Source of the DNA: Rhodococcus wratislaviensis
Lineage (GTDB): Bacteria > Actinomycetota > Actinomycetes > Mycobacteriales > Mycobacteriaceae
Length of the DNA: 64,000 nt
Assembly: GCF_900455735.1 (NCBI RefSeq)
Contig: NZ_UAUI01000001.1
Location: 124,001 to 188,000, forward strand
Direction of reading: 5' to 3'
How positions within the stretch are numbered: the first letter of the stretch is position 1; every line of letters starts with the position of its first letter. The notes under the pieces are model-generated. The model made no database searches. It was not told the origin of the DNA and saw only the letters and a list, made by a program, of their open reading frames with translations. This document shows, one piece after another, positions 12,101-24,100 of this stretch. Made by a program: the position numbers and the translations under genes.

Positions 12101-15100
12101 GGACGGCGGCACGATCACCATGGTCGCGCCGACCGCGAACGACAGCAGGTATTCGAGGACCGACGCGTCGAAACTCGGCGAGGAGAAGTGCAACGTCCGC
12201 GACGTCGAATCCGTCGCGTAGCGGGTCCGCTGTTCCTCGGCGAAGTTGTCGAGGCCGCGGTGGCTGACCACCACGCCCTTCGGCTTGCCGGTGGAGCCGG
12301 ACGTGTAGATGACGTACGCCGGGTGTGCGAAACGCAGGGGCACCACGCGGTCGTCGTCGGTCACGGTGTCGGAGGACATCGCCCGAATGGCGGCGTCGGT
12401 GTCGGGGTCGTCGAGGGTCAGCCAGCTGACCGTGTCCGGGAGCCGGCCGTGGTCGGCCTCCAGGCGGAGTCCGAACGTGCACCCGGAATCCGTGACCATG
12501 TGCTCGACCCGCTCGCGCGGGTAGGTCGGATCGACGGGAACGAACGCCGCGCCGGTCTTGGTGATCGACCACACCGCGAGGACCGATTCGATGGACCGTG
12601 AGATACCCAGGGCCACGATGTCTTCCGGGCCGACGCCGCGGTCGATGAGCAGGCGCGCGAGCTGGTTGGACCGTTCGTCGAGTTCCCGGTAGGACATCCG
12701 GCGGTCCCCGAACACGAGCGCGGTCGCGTCACCCGCCGCAGCGGCCGTGTCGGTGAACATCTGAGGCAGTGTGCGCACGGACCGGCCGGGCCTGCCGCGG
12801 GCCGGAACCAGTTCGGCTTCCTCGACGTCGGTGAGCAGGCGCAGTTGCGCGAGTTTCATCCCGGGGTGCTCGGCGAGCGCGATCAGCGCCCGGACTATCC
12901 GGTCGCCGATCCGCTCGACGTCTGCCCGGTCGAACAGGTCCTCGACGTATTCGAGCTTCAGCTGCAGATTCTCGTGCGCCGAGGCGATCAGCGCGAGCGG
13001 GTAGTGGGCGGCGTTCGCGCTGTCGTGGACGTCGAGGACGTGCATGCCGGCGATGTCGGTCTGCTCGGTCAGCCCCTCCCGATCGACGGGATACGACTCG
13101 AACACGGTCAGCGTGTCGAAACCGGCGCCGGGCCCGGCCACCGACTGGATGTCCGTCAATCCGACGTAGTGGTGATCGAGCAGAGCGGCCTGCTCACCCT
13201 GGATGCGTTCGAGCAACTCCCCCAGCGTTTCTCGCGGATCGAGAACCACCCGGACCGGCAGGGTGTTGATGAACAGGCCTACCATCGACTCGATCCCCGC
13301 GATCTGCGGTGGCCGACCGGAGACCGTCCCACCGAAGACCACATCGGAGCGGCCGACCAAGCCGCCCAGCACGATTCCCCACGCGGTGCGGATCAGGGTG
13401 CTGAGGGTCAGCCCGTGCTCGCGTGCGAGCACACTCAGCTGATCGGTGCGGTCGACGTCGAGTTCGACGAGCAGTTCACTGGACTGCGTCTCGCTCTGCA
13501 CCGGCGCGTCGGCAGGGGCAAGCAGCGTCGGCTCCTCCACCCCGGCGAGGGCACGCCGCCACACACCGAGGGAGTCCTCGGTGCTGCGATGCGACATCCA
13601 GGTGAGGTAGTCACGGTACGGGTGCACCCGCGGCAGCGCCGCGGCGTCACCCTCCGTGGCGTACAGGGTCAGGAGGTCGCGGATCAGCAGCGGCATCGAC
13701 CAGCCGTCGAGCAGGATGTGGTGGTTGGTGACGATCAGGCGCTGCTCGTCCCCACCGACCTGGATCAGCATGAACCGCAACAGCGGCGGGGTGGCCATGT
13801 CGAACCCACGGCGCCGGTCGGCGTCGAGGAGTCGCACGATCTCGGCTTCGCGGCTCTCCGCGTCGAGACCGGACAGGTCGATCTCCGTCCAGGGCAGTTC
13901 CGCGTACCCGTGGATCGCCTGGACGGGGGTGCCGCCCTCGTCGTAGACGAACGACGCCCGCAGGTTCGCGTGCCGGTCGAGCAGGGCCTGCCCGGCCACC
14001 CGCATGCGGGACGGCACGGCACCGCGCAGTTCGAGTGTCACCTGCACGGTGTACGAATCGATCGTCTGGTCGGCCAGCAGTGCGTGGAAGAGCAGTCCGG
14101 ACTGCAGCGGCGACAGCGACCAGATGTCGGAGAGCGCCGGGAAGCGCGATTCGATGCGGTCGATGGCGTCCTGGTCGAGGCTGACCAATTCGAGGTCGGA
14201 CGGGGTCACGCCACCCGCGTCGGGGCGGGCCGCGTACGTCGTGAGCGCGGTGAGCGCCCGGACCCACAGTTCGGCGAGTTCCCGGACCTCGGCGACGGTC
14301 AGGACACCGGCCGCGTACGCCCAGGTGGCGCGCAGCTGAGGCCGGTCCTCCACCTCGGTGGTGACCGCGTTGACGTCGATGGCCGAAGTGACCGGGGTGT
14401 CGAGGTCCTGTGCACGGTCCATGTCGACTTCACCGGTCGGCGTCCAGCCGGCGCGGGTGGCCGCCTCGGACAGGTCGGCGGCGAAGCGTCCCAGGTAGTT
14501 GAAGCTGATCTGCGGCAGCGAGCGGGCCGCGAGCAGCGGTGCGGTGTCGGCGTTGAGGTACCGCAGCATGCCGTAACCCATGCCGTGGTCCGGGATCGCG
14601 AGCAGTTGTTCCTTGATCGCCTTGATCGCGGAGCCGGCAGCCTTGCCGCCGTCGAACGCGTCGTCGAGGTCGATCCCCGACAGGTCCAGACGCACCGGGA
14701 ACATGGCCGTGAACCAGCCGACGGTGCGGCCCAGATCGGCGCCCGGCACGACCTGGTCTTCGCGGCCGTGGCCCTCGAGGCTCACCAGTGTCCCGTCGAC
14801 GGACCGGCCGTGCAGGGTGTGGCCGCGAGTGCGCCGCCATTGGGTGACCGCCATCGCCAGCGCGGTGAGCAGGCCGTCGTTCACGCTGCCGTGGATCGCC
14901 TCCGGCAGAGCCGTGAGGACCGCTTCGCTGACCTCGGCCGGCAGTTGCACCGTGACGCGGCCGACGGTCGCGTTGACGTCGATGTCGGGGTCGAGTGGAC
15001 GGCTGCCGACGAGCGGGTCCTCGCAGTCGAGGATGCGCTGCCACAGGTCCAGTTCGGCTGCCCGGTTCGCCGCCTCGTCGACCAGTCCGTGCGCCCACCG

Positions 15101-18100
15101 GCGCATGGACGTGCCGACCTGTTCGAGGACCGGCTCCTGGCCTGCCGAGATCTGCGCCCACGCGGTCGCGAGGTCGGGGACGAGGATGCGCCACGAGACA
15201 CCGTCGACGACGAGGTGATGCGCGACCACGAGCAGGCGGCCGCCGGACTCCCCGGCGTCGAACCACACCACCTGCACCATGACGCCGGCCGCGGGATCGA
15301 GCCGGTCCAGCGCGGCGTCGAGTTCCGCGATCACCGTCGCCGCGAACGCCCGGGTTCCCGGGGCCGTGGACACGGCGACCCGCCGGATCAGGTCCTGCGC
15401 GTCGACCGCACCGACCGGGCGGACGGCGAGGTGCGAGTCCTCGGCGGAGACGATCAGCTGCGCGCGCAACATGTCGTGCCGGTCGAGGACGGCCTGGAAC
15501 GTGGCGGCCAGGGGTTCGAGTTCGCGGAGGTTCGGCGGTGCCGTCAGCAGCGCGGACTGCGACATCCGGTTGAACTCGCCGCCCCGTTCGAGGAGCCACT
15601 TCGTGATCGGGGTGGTCGGCATGTCGCCGACTCCGCCACCGGGCAGTTCGTCGAGGACCACGACGTCGGCGGCGCCCACCCACGACGCCACCGCGGCGAG
15701 ACCGGAAACGGTCTTGGCCTCGAACACGTCGCGCGGTGTCAGCACCACACCCGCCGCCTTCGCGCGGGCCACCAACTGGATCGACATGATGCTGTCCCCG
15801 CCGAGGGCGAAGAACGAGTCCTCGACACCGGCGGAGTCGAGACCGAGGACCTCGGCGAACAGACCGGCGAGCACCTCCTCCATCTCCGACACCGGCGCGC
15901 GGCCGGTCGACACCCGGGCCCCGAAGTCCGGCTCGGGCAGCGCGCGGCGATCCAGCTTGCCTGCGGGAGTGAGCGGCAACTCGTCGAGGACGATCAGCGC
16001 GGACGGCACCATGTACGGGGCGAGGAATCCGCCGACGAAGTCGAGGACCGCCTCCGGGTCGAGTTCCGCGCCCGCCGTGGGGACGAGGTACCCGACGAGC
16101 CGGTTGGCGCCGGTGCTGCCCTTGTGCGCGGAAACCACCGAGCGGGCGACCCCCGGGTAGCGCGTGAGGGCGGTCTCGATCTCGCCGAGTTCGATGCGGA
16201 ACCCGCGGATCTTCACCTGGAAGTCGCTGCGGCCCAGGTACTCGAGCTGGCCGGCACCGTTCCAGCGCGCCAGGTCACCGGTCCGGTACATGCGCGCCCC
16301 GAGGCCCCCGTACGGGTTGGCGACGAATCGCTCCGCCGTCGTGCCCGCCCGGTCCTTGTAGCCGCGGGCCAGACCGGAACCGGTGACATACAGTTCGCCG
16401 GTCACCCCGTTGGGCACCGGGTGCAGGCGTGAATCGAGCACCATCTCGCCGGTTCCCATCGGCGGACGGCCGATGGTGACGCCCTCACCGGGGATCATCG
16501 GTCCCGTCACGCTCGACACGACCGTCGCCTCGGTGGGGCCGTAGGCGTTGAACATCCGCCTGCCCCCGGTCACCCACTGCGCCACCAGCTCCGGCGGGCA
16601 CACGTCGCCGCCGGTGGCAACACATTCGAGCTGGTCGAGGCCCGCGGGGTCCACGGACGCCATGGCGGCCGGGGTGATGAAGGCGTGCGTCACCCGGCCC
16701 TCGCGGAGCACGTCGGCGAGTTCGGTGCCACCGATGACGGACGCCGGCGCGATCACCATGGTCGCGCCGGAGCCGACCGCCAGCAGCAGTTCCAGGATCG
16801 ACGCGTCGAAACTCGGCGACGAGAAGTGCAGTGTGCGCGACCGCGGGGTGACCCCGAAGCGGATGCGTTCGTCGGTGGCGAAGTTCGCCAGGCCGCGATG
16901 GGTGACGACGACACCCTTCGGGGTGCCGGTGGACCCGGACGTGTAGATCAGGTAGGCCGGGTTCTCCAGCGCGAGCGGGTGGGTCCGGTCGGCGTCGGTG
17001 ACGACCGCGGCGGAGTGCGCACTCACCTCGTCGTCGAATCCGGGTGCGTCGACCACGACGTAGGACGTGCAATCCGGCAGCGTGGGACGGAACTCGGCGA
17101 CGGTGAGCGCGAGCGCCGCACCGGAGTCGCTGAGCATGTGGACGATCCGGTCGGTCGGGTAGTTCGGGTCGACCGGAACGAATGCGGCACCGGTCTTGGC
17201 GACCGCCCACAGTGACAGCACCGACTCCGGCGACCGCGCCAGCGCCAGCGCGACCACCGATTCCGGACCGATTCCGCGCCCGATCAGCAAGCGGGCGAGA
17301 CGGTTCGACCGCTCGTCGAGTTCGCGGTACGTCACTTCACGGCCCTCGTAGGACAGCGCGGCCGCCTTGGGATCCACGGAGGCCGCGGCCGCGAGCAGTT
17401 CGGGCAGGGTCCGCGGTTCGGCGTCGGGCCCGTCCATCACCGGGGTGAGCGCCGCACGTTCGGACGCCACCATCAGGTCGATGTCCCCGACGGCCATGCC
17501 CGGCTCGGACGTCACCGCGTCGAAGATCCGCTGCAGGTAGTCGGCGAAACCGGCGATCGTGGACGCGTCGAACAGGCTCGACGCGTAGGTGAAGGCCGCG
17601 GAGATCCCGGCGGGCTCCCCCGACACCCCGAATTCCTCCGTGAGAGTGAGTTGCAGGTCGAAGTTGGAGATGTCGGTGGCCAGGTCGAGGCCGGTGACGG
17701 TCAACCCGGGCAACTCCAGCCGCGGCCGCTCGTTGTTGCGGAACTCGAGCACCACCTGAAACAGCGGCGAGTGCGACGTCGCGCGTTCGGGCGAGATCGC
17801 ATCGACCAGTCGCTCGAACGGCAGATCCGCGTGGTGGAAGGCGTTCAGGTCGGTGTCGCGGACTGTGGACAGCAGGTCGGTGAACGTGCCGGCCGGTTCG
17901 ACCGGGGTCCGCAGCACCAGGGTGTTGACGAACATGCCGACCATGTCGTCCAGGGCGGCGTCGCCACGACCGGCGATGGGGGTGCCCACCGACACGTCGT
18001 CCGTGTCTCCCAACCGGGCGAGCAGCACGGCCAGCGCCGCGTGCACGGCCATGAACACACTCGAATTGTGTTCGCGGGCAGTCGTGATCAACCGGCTGTG

Positions 18101-21100
18101 CACCTGCGGATCGATGCTGAACGAGTGGATGCCGCCGCGCATCGACTGTTGCGTCGGCCGGGGGTGGTCCGTCGGCAACGCGAGCAGTTCCGGAAGCCCG
18201 GCGAGCGTGTGCGTCCAGTAGTCGAGCTGGGCGGCCAGCAGGCTGTCGGGGTCCTCGGCGTTGCCGAGCACCCGATGCTGCCAGAGCGCGAAGTCGGCGT
18301 ACTGCACCGGCAGCGGCGTCCAGTCCGGTGCCTGCCCCCCGGTGCGGGCCGCGTAGGCGGTCATCACGTCCCGGGCGAGCGGGGCCATGGAGAAGCCGTC
18401 GGCGCTGATGTGGTGGACGACGATGACGAGGACGTGCTCGCCGGGATCGGTGCGGAACAGGGCGGCGCGCACCGGCACCGCCACCGTGACGTCGAAGCCG
18501 GCGCCCGCCAGTCGCGAGATGTGCTCGGGCAGTTCCGCTTCCGTCGTGGCGATCGGCGACAGATCCGGCACCACGTCCTCGGTCGGCAGGATCACCTGGA
18601 GGGGTTCGCCCTCCACCATCGGGAACCGGGTGCGCAGCGACTCGTGCCGGTCCATCACGTCGGCGACGGCGTCCTGCATCGCGTCCTCGTCGAGGTCGCC
18701 CGTCAACCGGACCGCGAGCGCGATGTTGTAAGCCGGGGAGTCGAGGTCGAACTGGTTGATGAACCACATGCGCTTCTGCGCCAGCGAGACCGGCAGTCGG
18801 TCGGGGCGCACCCCGGCCACCAGCGGCGGCCGTTCGGCGCCCTGCACGGCCTCGGACTCGATCCGGGTGGCCAGTGTCGCGACGGTCGGGGCGTCGAAGA
18901 TCTCCCGGACCCCGATCCGGCTGCCCAGCGCGGCGTTGACCCGCGCCACCAGCCGGGTGGCCACCAGTGAGTTGCCGCCGAGGTTGAAGAAGCTGTCGTA
19001 CACACCGATACGGGGCGCGTCGAGCAGATCCGCGAAGATCGAGGCGAGGATCTCCTCGATCGGGTTGCGTGGAGTGACGAATTCGGCGGACGGGCTGAGG
19101 AATTCCGGCTCGGGCAGTGCGCCCCGGTCCAACTTGCCGGTGGCCCCGAGCGGGAACCGGTCGAGCACGATGATCCGGGTCGGCACCATGTAGGCGGGCA
19201 GCGCCTCCGCCGCCGCGTCGCGCACGACGGCGGTGTCGATGTCGGCGCCGGCCACGGGGATCACATAGCCGACGAGGCTTTCGCCGGTGGCCTCGCTGCG
19301 GTGCACGGTGACGACCGCCTGCGCCACCGACGGGTGCGCCAGCACGGCCGCCTCGACCTCGCCGAGTTCGATGCGCTGACCGCGGAGCTTGACCTGGAAG
19401 TCGCGACGGCCGATGTACTCGATGTTGCCGTCGGCACGCCAGCGGACGACGTCGCCGGTGCGGTACATCCGCTGCCCCGGCGCGCCGAACGGGTTCGCCA
19501 CGAACCGGTCCGACGTCAGATCGCTGCGACCGACGTAACCGCGGGCCAGCTGGATACCGGCCAGGTACAGCTCGCCGTGCACCCCGACCGGCACCGGGTG
19601 CAGCCGCGAGTCGAGGACGTACAGTTGCGTGTTCCACACGGGCGCGCCGATCGGGACCGAGGCCCGGTCGCCTTCCGTGCACTCCCAGTAGGTGACGTCG
19701 ACCGCCGCCTCCGTCGGGCCGTACAGGTTGTGCAGCGCCGCGGATCCGAAGTCCCGGAACGCGTCGGCGGTCGCGGGCGGGAGCGCCTCACCACTGCAGA
19801 ACACCTGGCGCAGCGAACCGCAGAGTTCCGGTTCGGCGCCTGCCGTGAACACCGCCAGCATCGACGGCACGAAGTGCATCGTGGTGACCTGATGGTCGGC
19901 GATGACGTGGGACAGGTACGTCGGGTCGCGGTGACCGTCCGGCGCGGCGAGGACGAGTCGGGCACCGACCTCGAGGGGCCAGAACAGTTCCCACACGGAC
20001 ACGTCGAACGTGACGGGGGTCTTCTGCAGCACCACGTCCGTGTGGTCCATCCGGTACGTGTCCTGCATCCACAGCAACCGGTTCACGATCGCGCGGTGGC
20101 TGACGGCGACCCCCTTGGGCCGGCCCGTCGATCCGGACGTGTAGATCACGTAGGCGGTCGAATCGGGATGGATCGGACCGCCCCGCTCGGCGTCGGTGAT
20201 CGGCGTGCTCGGCCGCCGGGACAGGTTCAGGGTGTCGATCTCGATCACCGAGGCACCGGCCGCGCTGTCGACGCCCTCGCACCGGTCGCGGGAGGCGGTG
20301 AGAACACATGCGGGTTCGGCACTCTCGATCACGTACGCGATCCGCGAGGCCGGATGGTCGGGGTCGAGCGGAACGTACGCTGCCCCGGTCTTCTCCACCG
20401 CGTAGATCGCGATCATCAGCTCGAGTGAACGGCGCAGGGCGACGGCGACCCGGGATTCGGGTCCGACGCCGCGGGCGAGGAGTTCGCGTGCCAGCCGGTT
20501 GGCGCGGGCATCGAACTCCGCGTACAGCAATTCCTCCTCGGCGAACACGACGGCCACGGCGTCCGGGGTCCGTGCCACCTGAGCCTCGAACAGGCTGACC
20601 AGGGTGGCCGAGCCCGGTACTGCGACGTCGGTGTCGATCCACTGCTCGAGCATCCGGTGGGTCTCGTCCGCGCCGATCAGGTCGATGTCGCCGACCTTTG
20701 CGTCCGAACCGGCGGTGATGGTCTCGAGCAGGGTGACGAAGCGTTCGGCCAGCGCCGTCATCGTCGGCGGGTCGAACAGTTCCGACGCGTACGAGAATTG
20801 GACGTCGATCGCACCGGGGGCGCCGGAATTCTCGGTGTGCTCGGTGAGGATGACCTGGAGATCGAACTTGGCGGCGCCGGTCTCGAGCGCCTCGACCTCC
20901 ACGTCGAGTCCGGGCAGCTCGAGCCGTGTGTTCGCGAATCCCTGCAGCACCAGCATCACCTGGAACAGCGGTGAATGTGCCTCGGAACGGGTCGGCTTCA
21001 GTTCGTCGACGAGCCGCTCGTACGGCAGATCGGTGTTGCTGAACGCCTCCAGATCCACGGAGCGGGTGTGCGAAAGGATCTCGGGGAAGCTGCGATCGGG

Positions 21101-24100
21101 GTCGACGGTGGTGCGCAGGACGACGGTGTTGACGAACATGCCGACGACGTCGTCGAGTTGCCGTTCCCCACGACCGGAGACCGGGGATCCGATCGACACG
21201 TCGGACGAGCCGCTCGACCGGGACAGCAGCACCGCGAGGGCGGCGTGCACCACCATGAACAGGCTGGCGTCGTTGGCGCCTGCGATCTCGAGCAGCGCGG
21301 CGTGGATGCGTGCCGGGATGGAGAAGTCTGCGGTGGCGCCGATCATCGACTGCCGGGCCGGGCGGGGACGATCGGTCGGCAGATCCATGACCTCGGGGGC
21401 ACCGTCGAGGGTGCGGGCCCAGAACGCCAGCTGCCGGGCGAGGAGGCTCGTCGGATCGTCGGGGGAACCGAGCAGCTCGCGCTGCCACACCGCGAAATCG
21501 GCGTACTGCACCTCGAGCGGCGCCCACTGCGGCGTGTCGCCGGCGGCGCGGGCGTGGTAGGCCACCATCACGTCCCGGGTCAGCGGTGTCATCGACAGGC
21601 CGTCGGCGGCGATGTGGTGCACCACGAACACCAGCACGTGATCGTCGGTCGCGGTGCGGTAGAGCTCCGCCCGGATCGGCGGTTCGACGGTGACGTCGAA
21701 ACCGGTTGCGGCGTCGGCGATCAGGCGGGATTCGAGCTCGTTCTCCGCCACCTCGACCGCGTCGAGGTGCGGGCTCACCTCCGCGACCGGCAGAACCACC
21801 TGGATGGGTCCGTTGGGGGTGTTCGGGAACACCGTCCGCAGCGACTCGTGCCGGGTGAGGACGTCACTCACCGCGGTCCGCAGTGCCTCCACGTCGAGCG
21901 TGCCGCGCAGCCGGATACCGACGGGAATGTTGTAAGCGGGCGAGGCGGTGTCCAGCTGATTGATGAACCACATCCGCTGCTGCGCCAGCGACACCTGCAC
22001 CGGGCCGGACCCGGCCCGCGGGGCGAGCACGGGGCGGGCGGAGGTGCGGGGCCCGAGCGCGTCCACACGGGCACTGAGCATCGCGACGCTGGGCGCCTCG
22101 AACAGATCGAGCACCCCGATCTCGGTGCTCAGGGCCACGTTGACCCGGGACACCACGCGGGTCGCGACGAGGGAGTCGCCGCCCAGGTCGAAGAAGCTGT
22201 CGTCGACGCCGATGCGCTCGACGCCCAGGAGCGCCGCGAACACCTCCGCGATCTGCATCTCGGTCGGGGTCACCGGTGCCCGGTAGACGGTGGACGTGGC
22301 CTCGAATTGCGGTTCCGGCAACGCCTTCCGGTCGAGTTTGCCCGCCGGGGTCAGCGGGACCTCGAGAAGCACCATCACCCGGGCGGGCACCATGTGCGCG
22401 GGCAGTGCGGCGGCGGCGTGCTCGAGGATGTCGCCGACGACGATGTCCGTCCCGTCCTCGGGGAGCACGTACGTCACCAGCACCGTGTCGCCGGACGGGG
22501 CGGTCCGTCCGACCGTGGTCGCGAACGCCACACTCGGGTGCGAGCGGACGACGGCGTCGATCTCGCCGAGTTCGATGCGGAAACCGCGGATCTTCACCTG
22601 GAAGTCGGTGCGGCCCAGGTATTCCAGTTGTCCGGCGGCGTTCCAGCGCGCCAGGTCGCCGGTGCGGTACATTCGCTCGCCCGGCGTCCCGTGGGGGTCG
22701 GCGACGAACCGTTCGGCCGTCGGGATCGACCGATTGTGGTACCCACGTGCCACACCGTCGCCGGTGATGTACAGCTCGCCGGGGACCCCGGCCGGGACGG
22801 GGTGCAACCGCGAATCGAGCACCAGCAGACCGCAACCGCGGGACGGACGGCCGATCGTCACCGGTTCACCGACCGTCAGCGGTCCTGCCACGCTTGCGAC
22901 GACGGTGGCCTCGGTGGGTCCGTACGCGTTGAACATGACGCGCCCCGGCGCCCACTGCGCCACCAGCGCAGGAGGACAGCTCTCACCGCCGGTGACGACG
23001 CACCGGATGTGGTCGAGCCCGCTGGGATCGACGGAGGCGAGCGCGGCCGGGGTCACGAACGCGTGCGTCACCCGTTCACGGCGCAGCAGGTCCGCGAGTT
23101 CGGTGCCGCCGTACACCGTCGACGGTGCCACCACCATCGTGGCGCCGGCCCCCACCGCGAGAAGCAGTTCCAGGATGGAAGCGTCGAAACTCGGTGAGGA
23201 GAAGTGCAGGGTGCGGGACCCCGCGGTGACGTCGAACCGCTGCCGCTCGTCCTCGGCGAAGTTGGCCAGGCCGACGTGGGTGACGACGACACCCTTGGGT
23301 GTGCCGGTGGAGCCGGACGTGTAGATGAGGTAGGCCGGGTCCGCGGTCCGCAGCGGGCGGAGACGGTCGGCGTCGGTGAGCGTGCCTGCCGCGTGCTTCG
23401 CCAGGTCGCGGCCGAACGACGCGTCGTCCATCACGAGCCACGGCGTGGTCGCGGTCAGCGACGACCGGTGCGCTGCCACGGTGAGACCGACGACCGCACC
23501 GGAATCGGTGAGCATGTGCTCGATGCGATCGACCGGATAGTTGGGGTCGACCGGGACGAACGCGGCCCCGGACTTCGCGACCGCCCAGGTGGCCAGCACC
23601 GACTCGATCGACCGCGCGATCGCCAGCGCCACAACCGAACCCGGCCCCACCCCGTGGCCGATCAGCATGCGGGCGAGACGGTCCGACTGCTCGTCGAGTT
23701 CGGGGTAGGTCAGGGTGCGGCCCTGATAGACGAGGGCGTCCCCGGCTCCGCCCGCCTCCACGGCGCGCGCGAGCAACGCGGGCAGCGTGCGGGGCTCCAC
23801 CGAGGGTTCGTCGCGAACCGGCACGAGTTCCGCGTATTCGACCTGTTCGAGGAGGTCGACGTCCCCGATCGGCGCGGTGGGGTCCGCCGTCACCGCCTGC
23901 AGGATGCGGACGAAGCGCGCGGCGAGGGCTTCCGCGCTGTCGCGGTCCCACACGTCGGTCGCGAACCGCAGCCGGCCGATGATGCCGCCCGTCTCCGATT
24001 CGGTGAGGGCGAGCACGAGATCCAGCCCCAGCGCGCGGTGTTCGCGCTGGATCGGGCTGACCGTCACGTTCCCCGACGTGTCGTGCGGGTGCCCGCCGTC

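Noticed and set aside
12845..16432. Plus-strand open frame of 1,195 residues
   Set aside because: Antisense to NRPS1 modules 3 and 4; composition is typical of shadow frames and it has no ribosome-binding site.
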